A DNA stretch of 64,000 nt from Candidatus Peribacteraceae bacterium. Lineage in GTDB: Bacteria; Patescibacteriota; Gracilibacteria; Peribacterales; Peribacteraceae. Position numbers and translations under genes: made by a program. The notes under the pieces are model-generated. The model saw only the letters and a program-made list of their open reading frames with translations. It searched no databases and was not told where the DNA came from. This document shows, piece after piece, positions 7,836-17,029 of this stretch (its first letter is position 1; each line of letters starts with the position of its first letter). Location of the stretch: positions 87,050 through 151,049 of the forward strand of contig JAGOTD010000001.1 in NCBI GenBank assembly GCA_018061945.1, in the 5' to 3' direction.

Positions 7836-9689
7836 ATGCTATCGACTGTACGCTGGAAACAGGTTCTTCCGATCATCGCGCTGTTTACCATAATTGGCGC
7901 AATCGTCTTCAATCCGATTTTTTCTAGTCAGTTTGTCGCGTGGGACGATACGCAGCTGATTGTGACAAATCCGATCGTGCATGGCCTGAGCATTCGCCAC
8001 ATCATTCAAGCTTTTTCAACTTTTGATCCGGAGCTGTACCTGCCACTTACGTTTCTCAGCTACCAGATTGACTACACAATCGGCGGACTGAATCCGACTA
8101 TCTTTCATATTCACAATTTTCTCTTACATGTACTCAATACACTGCTGATTGTCTGGCTTTTGTTTGTGATCGCTAAAAAGCGTTGGATCGCAATCCTCTG
8201 CGGCCTGATCTTTCTCGTGCATCCGCTGCATACCGAAGTTGTAGCGTGGGCCAGTGCACGCAAAGATGTGCAGTCGACATTTTTCTTTCTAGCGTCTGTG
8301 ATGGCCTATATCGGTTATCAGCGATTGAATAATTATGATCGACTCGGCGAGGTGACGGCTGATGTTACGGCTGAGGTTAGGGCTGAGGTTAGGGAACCTC
8401 AGCTTCTGCTGCGGATTTTTCAATCATCTAACATTCTCTACTGGTTCAGTATCGCCCTTTTTCTCTGTGGATTACTCTCGAAAGTCACAATTGCCACCTT
8501 GCCAATCGCACTTATTCTTTTTGATCTGCAACAAGGCAGGAAAATTGATAAACGAGTATTCATCGAGAAAATTCCGTACTTCGCCCTATCTGTCATCTTT
8601 GGTGTTATCGGACTTATGGGGAAGCAAGCGGTAACACTCCAGACATCATTGCTACAAAAAATAGTACTAGCCGGCAAAACGACATCATTTCTCCTGCTCA
8701 AATTTTTCGTACCGTTACAGTTAAGCCCGATGTATCCGCAAAGCTCAGTAATCAACCTCTCAGTCACTTTTTTCCTTCTGCTGATCGTACCGATTGGATT
8801 GATAATATGCGGCTTGCTCTTCATCAAAAAGTGGCCAACGATGTCTCTTGGTTTTTTGTTTTTTCTTCTCACTCTTGCGCCGGCCTTTACGAATATTGTC
8901 CGCGCCGGAGAAATAGAATTTGCCGCTGATCGGTATGCGTACCTCCCGTCAATCGGCCTCTTGATCGTGATTGCTACATTGATGACGCGTATTGACGTGC
9001 ATCGCACAATTCGGTTCGCGGCAATCGGCATTACTACCGGTGTCCTTGTTATTTTCAGCTGGCTCACTCACACACAAGCGACCGTCTGGCACGGGAGCGA
9101 TACTCTCTTTGCGCATACACTCAAGCTCTATCCAAAAGCTGTGCCGGCGCTCGTAAATTTGGGAAGCATCGCCCGCGACCAGAATCAACTTGATCAATCA
9201 CTTACGCATTTGCATGCAGCACTCGAGCTACACGATACGTCACAAGCACGTTTGCAAATTGCACTGACATTGTTCAAGCAAAACAAATTACAGGAAGCCA
9301 CAACACAAGCCGAGGCTGCCTTAGTGTTGGATCCGAAAAATGCGCAGGCGCACGAACTCCTTGGGAGTATTGCACTCAGCAATCAACAATTTAACCACGC
9401 CATTACTCAGTATCAAAAAGCGCTTGCGATCAATCCGACTCTTATCAATGCGCTGGGCAACTTAGCGGGGTTGTATCTACTGGGGGAACAACATGCGCAA
9501 GCAGAAAACTTGCTTCGCAAGGCGCTCAAAATACAGCCAACAAACATCGGCAATCAGCTCAATCTAGCGATGGCACTTACGCAGCAAGGAAAGACTACCG
9601 ATGCAATAGAGTTGTACCAGACAATTCTCGCAGATCACCCCGACTCTGCCTTGGCTTCGCAAAAACTTGCCGAACTGAGTGGCAACTAA
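7836..9689 (+). CDS. TMTC-like polytopic membrane protein with TPR repeats
   Basis: 617 residues from this ATG. About ten membrane helices fill residues 8-405, starting with a segment followed by VAWDDTQLIVTNP, the acidic first-loop motif of GT-C glycosyltransferases and the TMTC family. The C-terminal 190 residues contain four to five TPR units (for example PKNAQAHELLGSIALSNQQF). Such proteins are candidate protein O-mannosyl-type transferases using lipid-linked sugar; that activity is inferred. TACACT at 7824-7829 lies 6 nt upstream of the ATG, favouring this start over 7773. A repeat array sits in one loop. Confidence 0.75.
   Translation: MLSTVRWKQVLPIIALFTIIGAIVFNPIFSSQFVAWDDTQLIVTNPIVHGLSIRHIIQAFSTFDPELYLPLTFLSYQIDYTIGGLNPTIFHIHNFLLHVLNTLLIVWLLFVIAKKRWIAILCGLIFLVHPLHTEVVAWASARKDVQSTFFFLASVMAYIGYQRLNNYDRLGEVTADVTAEVRAEVREPQLLLRIFQSSNILYWFSIALFLCGLLSKVTIATLPIALILFDLQQGRKIDKRVFIEKIPYFALSVIFGVIGLMGKQAVTLQTSLLQKIVLAGKTTSFLLLKFFVPLQLSPMYPQSSVINLSVTFFLLLIVPIGLIICGLLFIKKWPTMSLGFLFFLLTLAPAFTNIVRAGEIEFAADRYAYLPSIGLLIVIATLMTRIDVHRTIRFAAIGITTGVLVIFSWLTHTQATVWHGSDTLFAHTLKLYPKAVPALVNLGSIARDQNQLDQSLTHLHAALELHDTSQARLQIALTLFKQNKLQEATTQAEAALVLDPKNAQAHELLGSIALSNQQFNHAITQYQKALAINPTLINALGNLAGLYLLGEQHAQAENLLRKALKIQPTNIGNQLNLAMALTQQGKTTDAIELYQTILADHPDSALASQKLAELSGN
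8349..8403 (+). repeat. 12-nt tandem array ending in a perfect hairpin, inside coding sequence
   Basis: Four 12-mers at 8349, 8361, 8373 and 8385 (consensus GAGGTTAGGGCT, variants with GAC and GAT) encode the loop peptide EVTADVTAEVRAEVRE. The last unit runs into GCTGAGGTT-AGGG-AACCTCAGC (8382-8403), a perfect 9-nt inverted repeat. The reading frame is kept. Confidence 0.8.
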
Positions 9690-9705
9690 GCGGATTGGAT
9701 GATGA

Positions 9706-11427
9706 TTAATCGGCAGACAAGAACTTTCTGACGACGTATCCTGTCTTGACCTCATCAAACAAAATCTTGGCCCAATCACCTATGATTTCGAGAATAGCCA
9801 CGCGTGCATTTTCTGGTAAACCAGCAATAATTTTCGCAGTGGATGAAGGCTCTGTGCGAACGTTAATGCCAGTAATGACTCTTTCGGTGCCGGTTGTATC
9901 AGATGTTGTGGGAGTAGATTCTGGAGGAGAAACCATGACAGCTTCTGGCAGAGAAGACGATGACATTTCTATATTTTTAGTGATGACGTAACCAGTCATA
10001 CCGCTTTGCACTTTGACATTCGTCCATTCAGCCTGTTGGCCGAGAATCATGACATGCGTTCCAACTGGCAATGCCGTGAGGATAGCAGCCGAAAGCGACG
10101 GCTCGGCGCGAAGGTTGCTGATATTTTTAACGGTACCAGAGAGTGGAGCTGCCAAGTGCTCGTTGACTGGCTGCACTTCTTCAACCGGAGCTGGGTTTGA
10201 CTGCGGGGCAATCGGCACGCTGCGTACGGTCGCTGTCTCCAGTTTTTTCAGATCGAGAGTTTGCGCTCGTACTATGAGTGTCGCTGCTTCTGCACGCGTA
10301 ATCGGATCATTTGGTTTCACAATATTGAGTGGGTTGCCATTGGCGTCTTTGTACCCAGTTACCAATCCCAGCGCGTAGCCAGTTGCCAGTGCCGATGCGT
10401 ACGGATTGCTGTCGCGGACATCGGAGAACGTGTGAACGTAATGCTTAAGCGGAACACCTACAGCCTCCAAAATCGTCTGCACAACCGCACCGCGCGGCGC
10501 CTCTGTCTGGACAACAAGTGCACGGTTGTAAAGCGAAATTTTTCGCTCAGCTGCGGCCACCCAACCTTCGGCCCATGTGCCTCTGGCCGACACATTCACA
10601 GAAGGGGAAGGAGATTCCTTACTACCAACCATCAACATAACCATTTTTGCAATATGGTCGTACTGAACACTGTCATTTGGACCAAACAGATGAAGATCCT
10701 CGCCTCTGGCGCTCTTGTAACCGGTTACAATTCCTTGCTGTGCGAGAGTTTCGACAAAGGATGCAAACCATGCAGTTGTCGGTACATCGGTAAAGCTTGA
10801 TGTAGATGTACTTGGCGAGGAGCTGCTCGTACCAGAGTCAGACGACGATTCTCCGGCAGAAGAATGTGTTGATCCGCTATTGAGTGATTGCAGGTAGGCA
10901 CGATACCCACCACCTGCTCCACCACCTCCGCCACCGCCACCGCCCGAACTTGAGCCAGAATTGCCTGAAGACGATGATGAACTGGCTGCCGGAGCTGTCA
11001 CCACCTGTACGACCGTATTCGATGTACTGCCGGTATAAGTAAGGTTACCGCTATACACCGCCGTCAGACTATGAGATCCAGCTGCAAGGGCAGACGTGGT
11101 AAGTGAACCCGATGCATGGCCGAGAGTCGCGGAACCGATCGTTGTACCACTGTTTTTAAAGGTGACAGTGCCGGTCGCCGCCGACGGCGATACAGTGGCT
11201 GTGAGCGTGATGCTCGCGCCAAAGGCAGACGGGTTGGTTCCCGAAGCCAACACGATCGTCGAACCAGATAGTGCACCTTCATTGTAGTTGCCTCCGTTGT
11301 AGTAACCGGACCCATAACTGAGGGCAAATACAAAAGATGGAACAAGCGCGAGGGCAACAGCCATACAAAAAAATGCTCCAGTTATGGCGCGATTTATACT
11401 GAGAAAGCTAGTTCTTGGCTCCACCAT
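9706..11427 (-). CDS. S-layer-homology / Ig-like / SH3 surface protein
   Basis: 573 residues. A signal peptide with hydrophobic core AFFCMAVALALVPSFVFALS lies at about 16-37. Then come a bacterial Ig-like domain (about 55-145, with LASGTNPSAFGASITLTA), a Ser/Gly linker including nine consecutive Gly, two or three SLH units (SFTDVPTTAWFASFVETLA and TFSDVRDSNPYASALATGYA), and two SH3-like domains (NISNLRAEPSLSAAI, then GINVRTEPSSTAKI). SLH domains usually anchor proteins to pyruvylated cell-wall polymer, so this is probably a wall or S-layer component. The start overlaps the end of the small gene upstream by 20 nt, suggesting translational coupling. Confidence 0.85.
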   Translation of the reverse strand: MVEPRTSFLSINRAITGAFFCMAVALALVPSFVFALSYGSGYYNGGNYNEGALSGSTIVLASGTNPSAFGASITLTATVSPSAATGTVTFKNSGTTIGSATLGHASGSLTTSALAAGSHSLTAVYSGNLTYTGSTSNTVVQVVTAPAASSSSSSGNSGSSSGGGGGGGGGAGGGYRAYLQSLNSGSTHSSAGESSSDSGTSSSSPSTSTSSFTDVPTTAWFASFVETLAQQGIVTGYKSARGEDLHLFGPNDSVQYDHIAKMVMLMVGSKESPSPSVNVSARGTWAEGWVAAAERKISLYNRALVVQTEAPRGAVVQTILEAVGVPLKHYVHTFSDVRDSNPYASALATGYALGLVTGYKDANGNPLNIVKPNDPITRAEAATLIVRAQTLDLKKLETATVRSVPIAPQSNPAPVEEVQPVNEHLAAPLSGTVKNISNLRAEPSLSAAILTALPVGTHVMILGQQAEWTNVKVQSGMTGYVITKNIEMSSSSLPEAVMVSPPESTPTTSDTTGTERVITGINVRTEPSSTAKIIAGLPENARVAILEIIGDWAKILFDEVKTGYVVRKFLSAD

Positions 11428-11557
11428 AGGGTGCGTTACCGTAAGAACCGGGATTGTGCCTACTTATTTTCGTGCTATCGGCAACAGAAGGCAATCGGCT
11501 CAATATAAATAATCCAAAAAACGCTGTAGTGTAGCGGAGAAACTCTTTGCGAGTCAT
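11408..11557 (-). CDS. Small Tat-signal-like exported peptide
   Basis: 49 residues from this ATG: MTRKEFLRYTTAFFGLFILS and then a short mature part rich in Gly/Pro/Tyr (HNPGSYGNAPYGG). TRKEFL followed by a hydrophobic core matches the Tat consensus except that the second Arg is Lys. Two earlier in-frame starts (11572, 11599) exist, but a TACAAT box 17 nt upstream of 11557 makes them less likely. It overlaps the start of the SLH gene, so the two are probably co-translated. tatA-tatC lie 3 kb away. Confidence 0.5.
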   Translation of the reverse strand: MTRKEFLRYTTAFFGLFILSRLPSVADSTKISRHNPGSYGNAPYGGAKN

Positions 11558-11661
11558 GAGTGTAGTAAGCATGGATTGTATGATACCCCATGTTTGCACC
11601 AGAAGAAAAATCTATTGAGTTCTTTGCATTGACAATAGAATATTTATATTTACCTGAACCA

Positions 11662-11689
11662 TTGATACAGATTGAGAGCTTGTTATACT
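11662..11689 (+). promoter_or_regulatory. Candidate promoter for the LamG/beta-helix pair
   Basis: TTGATA (11662-11667), 16-nt spacer, TATACT (11684-11689) on the + strand. It lies 147 nt before the ATG at 11837. The intervening sequence has no other gene. Confidence 0.45.
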
Positions 11690-11836
11690 GACTGTATCTT
11701 TTAGATGTATTTTTCTTCATCAATCCATGGCGCGACTTCCGGTAGCAGCCAGTGATAGGGGTACAATGAGCAATGACTTTAAAAAGATGTAAACACTGCT
11801 GTTTCGTAAATTTCTTCCTGTTATTCACTGTCTTCT

Positions 11837-12544
11837 ATGCACATTTCTGGGATTCTTGGTGCGGCGGCAAGCGGACCTACTCTTCATTTGCGGGCAACAC
11901 TTGGACTGCATCAAGACAGTGCTAGAACGACGACTGCAACCGCGAATAATGATCCTGTAGGGAGCTGGTACAATCAGAGCAGTGATCGCTATCCGTTTTC
12001 GCAGAGCACATCGGGCTACCGACCACTTTTGCAGACAACACTGCCAAGCGTCCTTTTTGACGGCACCGACGACTATCTGATTTCTACTACGTCCTTTACC
12101 GATGTTATTGGCTCGGTACTCGTTGTTTTTAAAACTGGTGGAACTGCTTTTGCCACCCGCGGCGCACAAGTCCTTATTTCGAGTGCAGACAATGGCACAG
12201 CAAATAATTGGTTCGAAATAGGGATTACCTCCACTGGATTTGTGTACGCCGAATCCAATGCAGGCGGCACGAAGCATACGGTGACAGGCAGTACTACTCT
12301 CGCCGTCTCGACCTCCTATTCCCTCGCTGTCACTCACGATGGTACGGACTACTACATGAGCCTGAGCGGGACAGAGGAAAATCCCCTTGTTATTGTTAAC
12401 ATCGGAACATTTGCATGGTTTGGCGATGTGTCGGGTGCAGACAATATAGTAGTGGGTGGTACGCTGACATCAGCGGGCCTCGTGCGACCGTTTCAAGGCG
12501 AGATATTAGAACTGAGTGTCTACGCACAAGATATTACAAGCTGA
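11837..12544 (+). CDS. LamG/ConA-like lectin-fold protein
   Basis: 235 residues, one concanavalin A-like domain: LHLRATLGLHQDSARTT, DPVGSWYNQS, LPSVLFDGTDDYLIST, GTANNWFEIG, SLAVTHDGTDYYMSLSGT and a last strand GEILELSVYA. Such domains bind carbohydrate or act as structural modules in bacterial surface proteins and phage tails. There is no signal peptide or membrane segment. The next gene overlaps its end by 29 nt in another frame, so they form a translational pair. The domain call is by pattern, and the ligand is unknown. Confidence 0.6.
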   Translation: MHISGILGAAASGPTLHLRATLGLHQDSARTTTATANNDPVGSWYNQSSDRYPFSQSTSGYRPLLQTTLPSVLFDGTDDYLISTTSFTDVIGSVLVVFKTGGTAFATRGAQVLISSADNGTANNWFEIGITSTGFVYAESNAGGTKHTVTGSTTLAVSTSYSLAVTHDGTDYYMSLSGTEENPLVIVNIGTFAWFGDVSGADNIVVGGTLTSAGLVRPFQGEILELSVYAQDITS

Positions 12545-14570
12545 TTCATATTCGAGTAGTATTTCTTTTTTCACTTTTGCTATAGCTACCTACACCACAA
12601 CACAGGCAGGTGCATGGAGTAGTGCATCCACCTGGGGCGGATCGGGTGTTCCTGGGAATACTGACACCGCCGTTATTACCTACGCCGTCACACTGGCGAG
12701 TGCTGTAACTGTGGGCACCTCTCCGGCTGTCGCCACAACTGATGCGGTCACCATCAACAATAATGGTACATCCACCAATGGCACGCTCACCATCCAAAGT
12801 GGGGGCATACTCACACTGCGCGGGCGCTTAACAGCAGCGGGAACCTCGTCTGGAATTGCCTTTCTCAAAGTGGAACCGGGAGGAGGTGTCGTGGTCGATT
12901 CGACCCAAGCAACCGCGCAGACCAACTACATCATGCGCATGACAGGCACATCGGACTACTTCTGGTTTGCCGGCACGTCGGGTGGCACGCGCCCCTACAT
13001 CACCGCCTTAAATGATCCGATGCCAAATGTGGGAGGAACGCCTGCGGCCCTTCCGTGTCGTATTACATCGGGATTCAGCGGAAATCCTCGTTTTATTGCG
13101 ACCTACAGCACCTTTACACGCGTGGGATCGACATCCACTCTCTACGCAATTTCGGGCCCGTGCTATCCCGATATTTCCTATTGCCGTTTCGATACCTGCG
13201 GGACCATTTATATTGCGGGACTTCCGGCTACTGTCACCCTTAATATTCAGTCGTCCACATGGGTGAATTCCGTGGCTGCTCCTGTCATTGTGACAGCGGC
13301 AAATACACTAAATACATCGGGAACGCGCGCAATCCAACGCTGCGTATTCGATACGGGGATTGCCGCAGCTGCCACCGATGTCATCATGAATAATAATATT
13401 GTTTGTGGGTACAACGCCAACGCCGGCGTTTCGCAAACAGGTGGGCTGGGCCTTATTTCCGATACTCTGTTTATTCTTCCACAATCGACATCGGGGGGAG
13501 GATACTTTCAACGCTACTTGAATTGTTACATTTTGGGTGTGTACCAAGCAACGAATGCGCGATTCTCCCTGACATCCAACGTTGTCACCAACACTGATGT
13601 AGATGCATCAACACCCACCTTCGACCGACTCATTTTTGATTATCCCAATACCTCTTCTGTTGCCTACGACGGCGGCGTTGTAGCTGGCGGAGACCTTGGC
13701 GATTCGGGAGATTTGATCCAGACACCATCGAGCAATCCGGCATCGGCAATTACGACGACGATTGCCAATTCGATCGCTCTACCAATCTCCTCGGGGCACC
13801 CGGCCGATTCGTATGCCAGTCGTGGTATCTATCCTGGGACAATGTTTACTGGCCGTGGGCATGCCAATACTATTATGCGCTCGTATCACAACACGTGGTT
13901 CAGTTACGACGGATCTGCCACTCGCGGATCGCACGGGGTCATTAACGTTGCTGAGTCCACGACGTCTACGGTGGCAACCGTGACTTTGTTCCGCGACAAT
14001 CTTTGTTGGTCGAACTTGACCTCTGGCATGCCGATGACGCTCGATACCTCGGCGACGACCAATGCCGTCACGCCGTCGGGTGTGTACAACAACGCTTCAT
14101 ACAACCTGATTACACATAGTCAGTCGGGTTCTGCGAACGGAAAGACCTATTTCGGCACGTCATCGGGGACGATTGGTGCAAATGATATTGTCAACAGTGA
14201 TCCTGGTTTTGTCGATTCCACTCGCTGTTTTGTGAAATGGGTACGCACACTGCGTGGCGACTTGGGAAGTGGGTCAAGCAACGGTGCGGGCTCGTACACG
14301 GGAGCAACGTACACGGATGAACAGACGATTGCGTTTGGTATTGCTGAACTAAAAAAACTGAACGATGCGGATTTTGACTCGCGCTACACACGCGCGGCAC
14401 TCACTGCCTACGTCCGCGAAGGGTTTAAAGTAACCAATGCCTCCTTTCGCAGTGGCAGCTCCGATACCGGCACAATCGGCGGCGCCAATTATCATAAATC
14501 CACGAGATCAACAACGAAATTATCCGCCCTGCGCACAGCCATCAACACACGATATGGGATCAGCGTATAG
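12516..14570 (+). CDS. Large parallel beta-helix-like protein
   Basis: 684 residues from a GTG start; the N-terminal 25 residues hold only a weak hydrophobic stretch (SISFFTFAIA). The body is Thr/Ser/Gly/Asn-rich with short repeated strands. It opens with TTTQAGAWSSASTWGGSGVPG, the beginning typical of beta-helix domains in extracellular and phage tailspike-like proteins. The C-terminus is different, with a charged segment (GIAELKKLNDADFDSRYTRA) and a final KLSALRTAINTRYGISV. No active site is recognised. It overlaps the LamG gene and converges on tatC with an 11-nt overlap. Confidence 0.6.
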   Translation: MSTHKILQADSYSSSISFFTFAIATYTTTQAGAWSSASTWGGSGVPGNTDTAVITYAVTLASAVTVGTSPAVATTDAVTINNNGTSTNGTLTIQSGGILTLRGRLTAAGTSSGIAFLKVEPGGGVVVDSTQATAQTNYIMRMTGTSDYFWFAGTSGGTRPYITALNDPMPNVGGTPAALPCRITSGFSGNPRFIATYSTFTRVGSTSTLYAISGPCYPDISYCRFDTCGTIYIAGLPATVTLNIQSSTWVNSVAAPVIVTAANTLNTSGTRAIQRCVFDTGIAAAATDVIMNNNIVCGYNANAGVSQTGGLGLISDTLFILPQSTSGGGYFQRYLNCYILGVYQATNARFSLTSNVVTNTDVDASTPTFDRLIFDYPNTSSVAYDGGVVAGGDLGDSGDLIQTPSSNPASAITTTIANSIALPISSGHPADSYASRGIYPGTMFTGRGHANTIMRSYHNTWFSYDGSATRGSHGVINVAESTTSTVATVTLFRDNLCWSNLTSGMPMTLDTSATTNAVTPSGVYNNASYNLITHSQSGSANGKTYFGTSSGTIGANDIVNSDPGFVDSTRCFVKWVRTLRGDLGSGSSNGAGSYTGATYTDEQTIAFGIAELKKLNDADFDSRYTRAALTAYVREGFKVTNASFRSGSSDTGTIGGANYHKSTRSTTKLSALRTAINTRYGISV

Positions 14571-15300
14571 TCGATACGGTGTGTGCCTGCTTTTTGTCAA
14601 TTTTGCGAGAGATACTCCACTGTAGTATTCGCGCAGCCACGATACTTCCTTCGTAAATAATCGCCGCCGGCACAGCGACAATGAGCAAATTGAAAATATC
14701 AACTGTCGGTGTCACCATGGCAAGGACAGCAATACCGATAACATAGACATAGGGCCGTTTTGCCGACAGCGTCTTCACATTCAACGCCCGCATGTAGGTT
14801 CCGGCGAGAATGAAGATGGGAATCTGAAAAATAGCGGCAATGATGAATGACTGTGTAAGCAGAAAATCCAGATAACTGTTAGCCGTGATCATGTTCTGAA
14901 TCCCTTCAATATTGATGGAGAGTAAGAACTGCAGGCTGATGGGAATGATGACAAAAAAAGCGTAGCCAAGTCCGCAGAGCGCCAGAATGGAAATAGTAAA
15001 ATAGATGATACACAGCATCAGCCAGCCGGACTTGTGCATAGCCGGGCGGATGAAACCCAAAATACACCAGTTGATAACAGGGAATGCCAGAATAATGCCG
15101 CCAAAGAGATCGATCTTCAAAATGAAGAAGAGTGGATCCATCGGCGACAGGAAAAAAAGCTGATGATCCCCTGTTGGTTTCAGCAAAAACCGGATCAGCG
15201 GATCATGATAATAGTGAGCGACCAGCGCCCCGACGACAATAGCAGCCACGCATACCAGTATCTTGGTTCGCAGCTCAAGAAGATGGTCGAGGAACATCAT
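14560..15300 (-). CDS. tatC: Twin-arginine translocase subunit TatC
   Basis: 246 residues with six membrane helices. The N-terminal LDHLLELRTKIL segment carries the conserved HLxELR-type motif that binds Tat signal peptides. Later family landmarks are FGGIILAFPVINW, FIRPAMHKSG and LAMVTPTVDIFN. TatC is the receptor core of the Tat pathway that exports folded proteins across the inner membrane. It follows tatA by 3 nt, and the two are clearly an operon. Length is normal for the family. Confidence 0.92.
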   Translation of the reverse strand: MMFLDHLLELRTKILVCVAAIVVGALVAHYYHDPLIRFLLKPTGDHQLFFLSPMDPLFFILKIDLFGGIILAFPVINWCILGFIRPAMHKSGWLMLCIIYFTISILALCGLGYAFFVIIPISLQFLLSINIEGIQNMITANSYLDFLLTQSFIIAAIFQIPIFILAGTYMRALNVKTLSAKRPYVYVIGIAVLAMVTPTVDIFNLLIVAVPAAIIYEGSIVAARILQWSISRKIDKKQAHTVSTIR

Positions 15301-15303
15301 ATA

Positions 15304-15519
15304 CTAAGCGTCCTTTTTCTTATCGGTGTGATCCGCTTTTTCTTCTTTCTTCTGCTCTTTCTCCATTTCGGTAACCGGCTTTTCGAAACCAGCCTTGAGT
15401 TCTTTAAATGACTTTCCGATGCTACGCGCCAGTTCGGGCAACTTGTCCTTGCCAAAGAATAAGAGCAACACGACAAGAATAAGGATGATTTCCGGCGTAC
15501 CGAGCCCAAAGAAGTTCAT
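15304..15519 (-). CDS. tatA: Twin-arginine translocase subunit TatA
   Basis: 71 residues: the short N-terminal helix (GTPEIILILVVLLLFFG), the hinge FGKDKLPELARSIGKS, the amphipathic helix (FKELKAGFEKP) and a charged Lys/Glu tail. All are diagnostic of TatA/TatB; the short tail favours TatA. It forms the protein-conducting oligomer with TatC. No separate tatB is seen, so this is a minimal TatAC system. Confidence 0.92.
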   Translation of the reverse strand: MNFFGLGTPEIILILVVLLLFFGKDKLPELARSIGKSFKELKAGFEKPVTEMEKEQKKEEKADHTDKKKDA

Positions 15520-15806
15520 ACAGCGAGTGAGGAGCGGATAGAGTGATGCTCTCGACTCTATAACTCTTCAAAACGGAAATCAACGAAATGGTGCATTTCA
15601 TATTTTCTGTACGCAACAACACAAGAGAGAATATATCTCCACTCGTTACTTCTGTCTGATTATCCATCTTTTTTTAGTTACCAGCAATTAGGCAGAAAAA
15701 TGGGTGCGATCGGCAGGCTGTCGTACTGTTATTTTTTGAGAGGAATCTGAAAAAAGAGGCGATAGTCAGATGTAAGAATAGCGCCACTGTGCCTAGAGCA
15801 TCCGCA

Positions 15807-16295
15807 CTATGCAGAAGGCTCACTCAGTTGAGCAATGCATTTGAAAATATCTGCAGCGAATCGAGTTTGAATAACGAGGATCGGCGATTTGACTTTTACT
15901 TCTTTTTGCCGACCTTCTTCTTCGATCCAAATAACTTTTTCTCTACTCACTACAGTCATTGGCTCTGTCTTATGATAAGAGCTTCCGGAGCCGTATTGTG
16001 CAATTGTTATGAGACCTGAATACACTGTACGCTGCGGCATATCATTAGAAAATCGACAATGTTCAGGAGGAAATATTGCGTTTCCTTTCAAAATTGACTG
16101 CATTTTTTCTCGTACTTTATCCCATGAATCATACTTGCCAACATCGTAAGACACTACACGAATGCGCAGTGGATCGCGCAGTGGATCAGTAGGCCTGTCA
16201 TCGTGCAGTGGCCCTATGATAATATCATTTTTCCCTGCGGTTTCTTGAAATTTCACCATTGCGCCAAGTCTCTCATTTTTTGAAAAATCACTCAT
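15807..16295 (-). CDS. Hypothetical protein (unrecognised)
   Basis: 162 residues, soluble, beta-rich and charged, with a repeated DPLRDPLRIR segment near residue 40 and PPEHCRFSNDMPQRTVY in the middle. No family is recognised. The frame allows a start two codons earlier; GATAGT lies 6 nt before this ATG and TATAAT further upstream, which fits the window's promoter style. It stands alone, with a 287-nt region to tatA in which I see no gene. Confidence 0.5.
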   Translation of the reverse strand: MSDFSKNERLGAMVKFQETAGKNDIIIGPLHDDRPTDPLRDPLRIRVVSYDVGKYDSWDKVREKMQSILKGNAIFPPEHCRFSNDMPQRTVYSGLITIAQYGSGSSYHKTEPMTVVSREKVIWIEEEGRQKEVKVKSPILVIQTRFAADIFKCIAQLSEPSA

Positions 16296-16375
16296 AAGCA
16301 TACTATCTTAAAATTATATAATTTTGTCAAATATGCGTGAGTACGGCTTCCTGCATATTGACATGCGTAGAGAGC

Positions 16376-16774
16376 TTACAAGCTCGCACTCTTTGCATCT
16401 TTTTGGTCAAAGCATGGCTCTGTAAAATAATGACGAGCTGCCATCAGCGCAACGAATGCCAGCACGCCGAGGACAATGTCGATCGATGTGAGATCAGGCT
16501 TGAGCATTTTGCGGGCAATAACGAATGCAAGTAGCTCGAGAACAGCAGCAATACTGTGGGTAACGAGCATACGAACGAGCTCCATTCCAATCACAATCAG
16601 CAGAACCCGATAGATGAGTGCATAGAACGTATCGGTACTCGTCCAATCCATAGACAGAAGAGCGGGCACGCTCTTGATGACGAAAAAAATGACAAAGAAT
16701 ATGACCACGGTTGCAAGAATGCGCTCCCCAATCCTTACCGCGCGCTCCCAGATATTCTGAAAATTGGTTGGCAT
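16376..16774 (-). CDS. PsiE-like membrane protein
   Basis: 132 residues with four membrane helices: ILATVVIFFVIFFVIKSV, FYALIYRVLLIVIGMELVRM, IAAVLELLAFVIARKML and IDIVLGVLAFVALMAARHYF. Arrangement and the ELVRML/ARKML spacing resemble the phosphate-starvation-inducible PsiE family; function is unknown. The start is supported by TACACT (complement of 16781-16786) 6 nt upstream. Confidence 0.5.
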   Translation of the reverse strand: MPTNFQNIWERAVRIGERILATVVIFFVIFFVIKSVPALLSMDWTSTDTFYALIYRVLLIVIGMELVRMLVTHSIAAVLELLAFVIARKMLKPDLTSIDIVLGVLAFVALMAARHYFTEPCFDQKDAKSASL

Positions 16775-17029
16775 GGCCGCAGTGTATCAAACTGTGCGCG
16801 TTCGGTCACATACGTACTTCTTTTTCTTCTCACACGCGTCGTTGTTGTTCCGAAGTGTGCAAGAAAAATGGCCTGAACCTGCTGTATACAAGTGCTCAGG
16901 CAAGTTTTATCTCTCCATAAACAGTGCGGAAGATAGAGACCTGAAGGTACTCAAAGCAGTCGTACGAGCGCAGTTGCTGACAGGAAGAAACAGTACAAAA
17001 CAAAAAGATAATTTGATACAATGAAAAAA

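Noticed and set aside
11557..11599. Upstream starts (11572, 11599) for the small Tat-like protein
   Set aside because: They lie at or before the TACAAT box and would precede the likely transcript start.
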